In this document: positions 63,314 to 64,000 of the stretch, in pieces
Numbering within the stretch: the stretch's first letter is position 1
Layout: each line of letters starts with the position of its first letter
From: Epiperipatus broadwayi
Taxonomy: Eukaryota > Onychophora > Udeonychophora > Euonychophora > Peripatidae
Direction of reading: 5' to 3'
Assembly (NCBI GenBank): GCA_028023455.1
Contig: JAQFVV010006216.1
Coordinates: 3,488,877-3,552,876 of the forward strand
DNA: 64,000 bases
Program-made: the position numbers and the translations under genes
The notes under the pieces: generated by a model
What the model was told of the DNA's origin: nothing
The model's input: the letters and a program-made list of their open reading frames with translations, nothing else
The model's database searches: none

Positions 63314-64000
63314 TTTGTTCAATTCAAAGAAAACTCTAGAATATTCTTAGTATTTTGAATGCAACCTGACAAAGATTTTGATTTAGTAATTAATGTTTTT
63401 AAAAAAAACTTAAGATCCTTATCAATCAGAAATAAAAATCTTTAATAACTTTCAACTTGTATAACTATTTAAATTGCAAATCAATTTAGATAATTTGATA
63501 GATTTTTAGATAGAAAAGAGATTGGATGTTGATATCCAAACATTGTACTCTTACTGCATTTAATAAAGTAGAAGATATTTCTTTAAGTGATATAACTATT
63601 TCAATTAAATTAATCATACATAGAGTTGATATTCTGATAGATTTATTGAATAAAATAATATATGAACGCCTTTTGTTGTTATGTAAAGGCACTGGAAAAT
63701 TTTTATTCAAGATGCTCAGAAATATTCTGAAAATATGATGGTAAGGTCAAAAGATCAATTAGTATACTCTTTATTTTGCTAAATGTGATAACATTAAATC
63801 TATTATTGTAAGGACCCATCTTCAATGGTTTGGACATATGAAATAATGAATAATAGCAAAGTTTTTAAAGCAATATTTTATGATGAACTCGAGAATGATT
63901 TTTTTGGAAGAGACAGTATCTTTTGCATTATAAAAATTTAACTTATTGCTATAGAAATGCAATAGTAATTACTCTCATTGGGAAATTATGATTAAGAATA
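63314..64000 (+). mobile_element. RTE/CR1-like LINE relic, right part
   Basis: Resumes after the hammerhead insertion with FECNLTKILI and INVFKKT (the FGLxINxxKT motif after YADD). Near 63800 it reads KSIIVRTHLQWFGHMK, then AKFLKQYFMMNSRM, and NSNYSHWEIMIK at the end, matching the C-terminal LRWAGHVxRM, LxYGEL and NINPDTWEExAKDR blocks. The element runs to or past the window edge. Confidence 0.6.

Noticed and set aside
63486-63738. Overlapping 70-74-codon frames on both strands
   Set aside because: They lie inside the LINE relic and show no conserved motif; the plus frame is at best decayed ORF2 linker.

Overview
This window reads as nuclear DNA of an animal, most likely an invertebrate. It is strongly A+T-rich, has very long introns, and is loaded with decayed transposable elements: Ty3/gypsy, Penelope-like (PLE), several non-LTR retrotransposons, Merlin-type DNA transposons and foldback elements. 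Nothing bacterial is visible. The phylum cannot be fixed from the sequence alone.

Only two host genes are supported. A single-exon DnaJ gene resembling DNAJC4 (J domain, HPD triad, one membrane segment) lies on the minus strand at 7603-8325. A NOL7-like nucleolar protein gene starts at 17810 on the plus strand and runs at least to 61276. Its exons (17810-17989, 40490-40637, 43337-43388, 61152-61276) join in phase across introns of about 22.5, 2.7 and 17.8 kb, and its 3' end is not in the window. Nearly everything between 18 and 61 kb is therefore intronic.

Layout. 1-5570: direct duplication of about 2.8 kb carrying a gag-like coiled-coil ORF (minus). 5.7-6.1 kb: foldback hairpin. 9-13.3 kb: non-LTR relics (minus). 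19.4-24.1 kb: decayed gypsy element (plus), interrupted by PLE-terminus DNA and by a foldback element that itself holds a 1.27-kb MITE with an 8-bp target-site duplication (TSD). 25.2-28.3 kb: tandem array of 454-bp units, each with a hammerhead ribozyme. 28.5-29.2 kb: minisatellite. 29.9 kb: a divergent hammerhead. 30.4-32.2 kb: unrecognised lysine-rich ORFs with a possible purine tract and LTR. 32.25-33.13 kb: second MITE with an 8-bp TSD. 33.2-37.7 kb: palindromic PLE fragment with a GIY-YIG domain, split by a 2.8-kb Merlin transposon. 41.5-46.3 kb: non-LTR relics (minus). 47.6-57.5 kb: gypsy element (minus) containing a PLE flanked by a 13-bp TSD, which contains an L1/Tx1-like LINE. 57.8 kb: possible SINE. 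61.5-64 kb: non-LTR relic (plus) whose YVDD box is split by a second hammerhead element with a 13-bp TSD.

The most interesting system is the hammerhead family: 11 copies in three groups. Helices differ between groups but still pair. Stem III is palindromic, which fits dimeric ribozymes. Two separate insertions have 13-nt flanking duplications, the same length as the PLE insertion in this window. This fits retrozyme-like or PLE-terminus-derived non-autonomous elements. That interpretation is inference; the motifs and duplications are directly visible.
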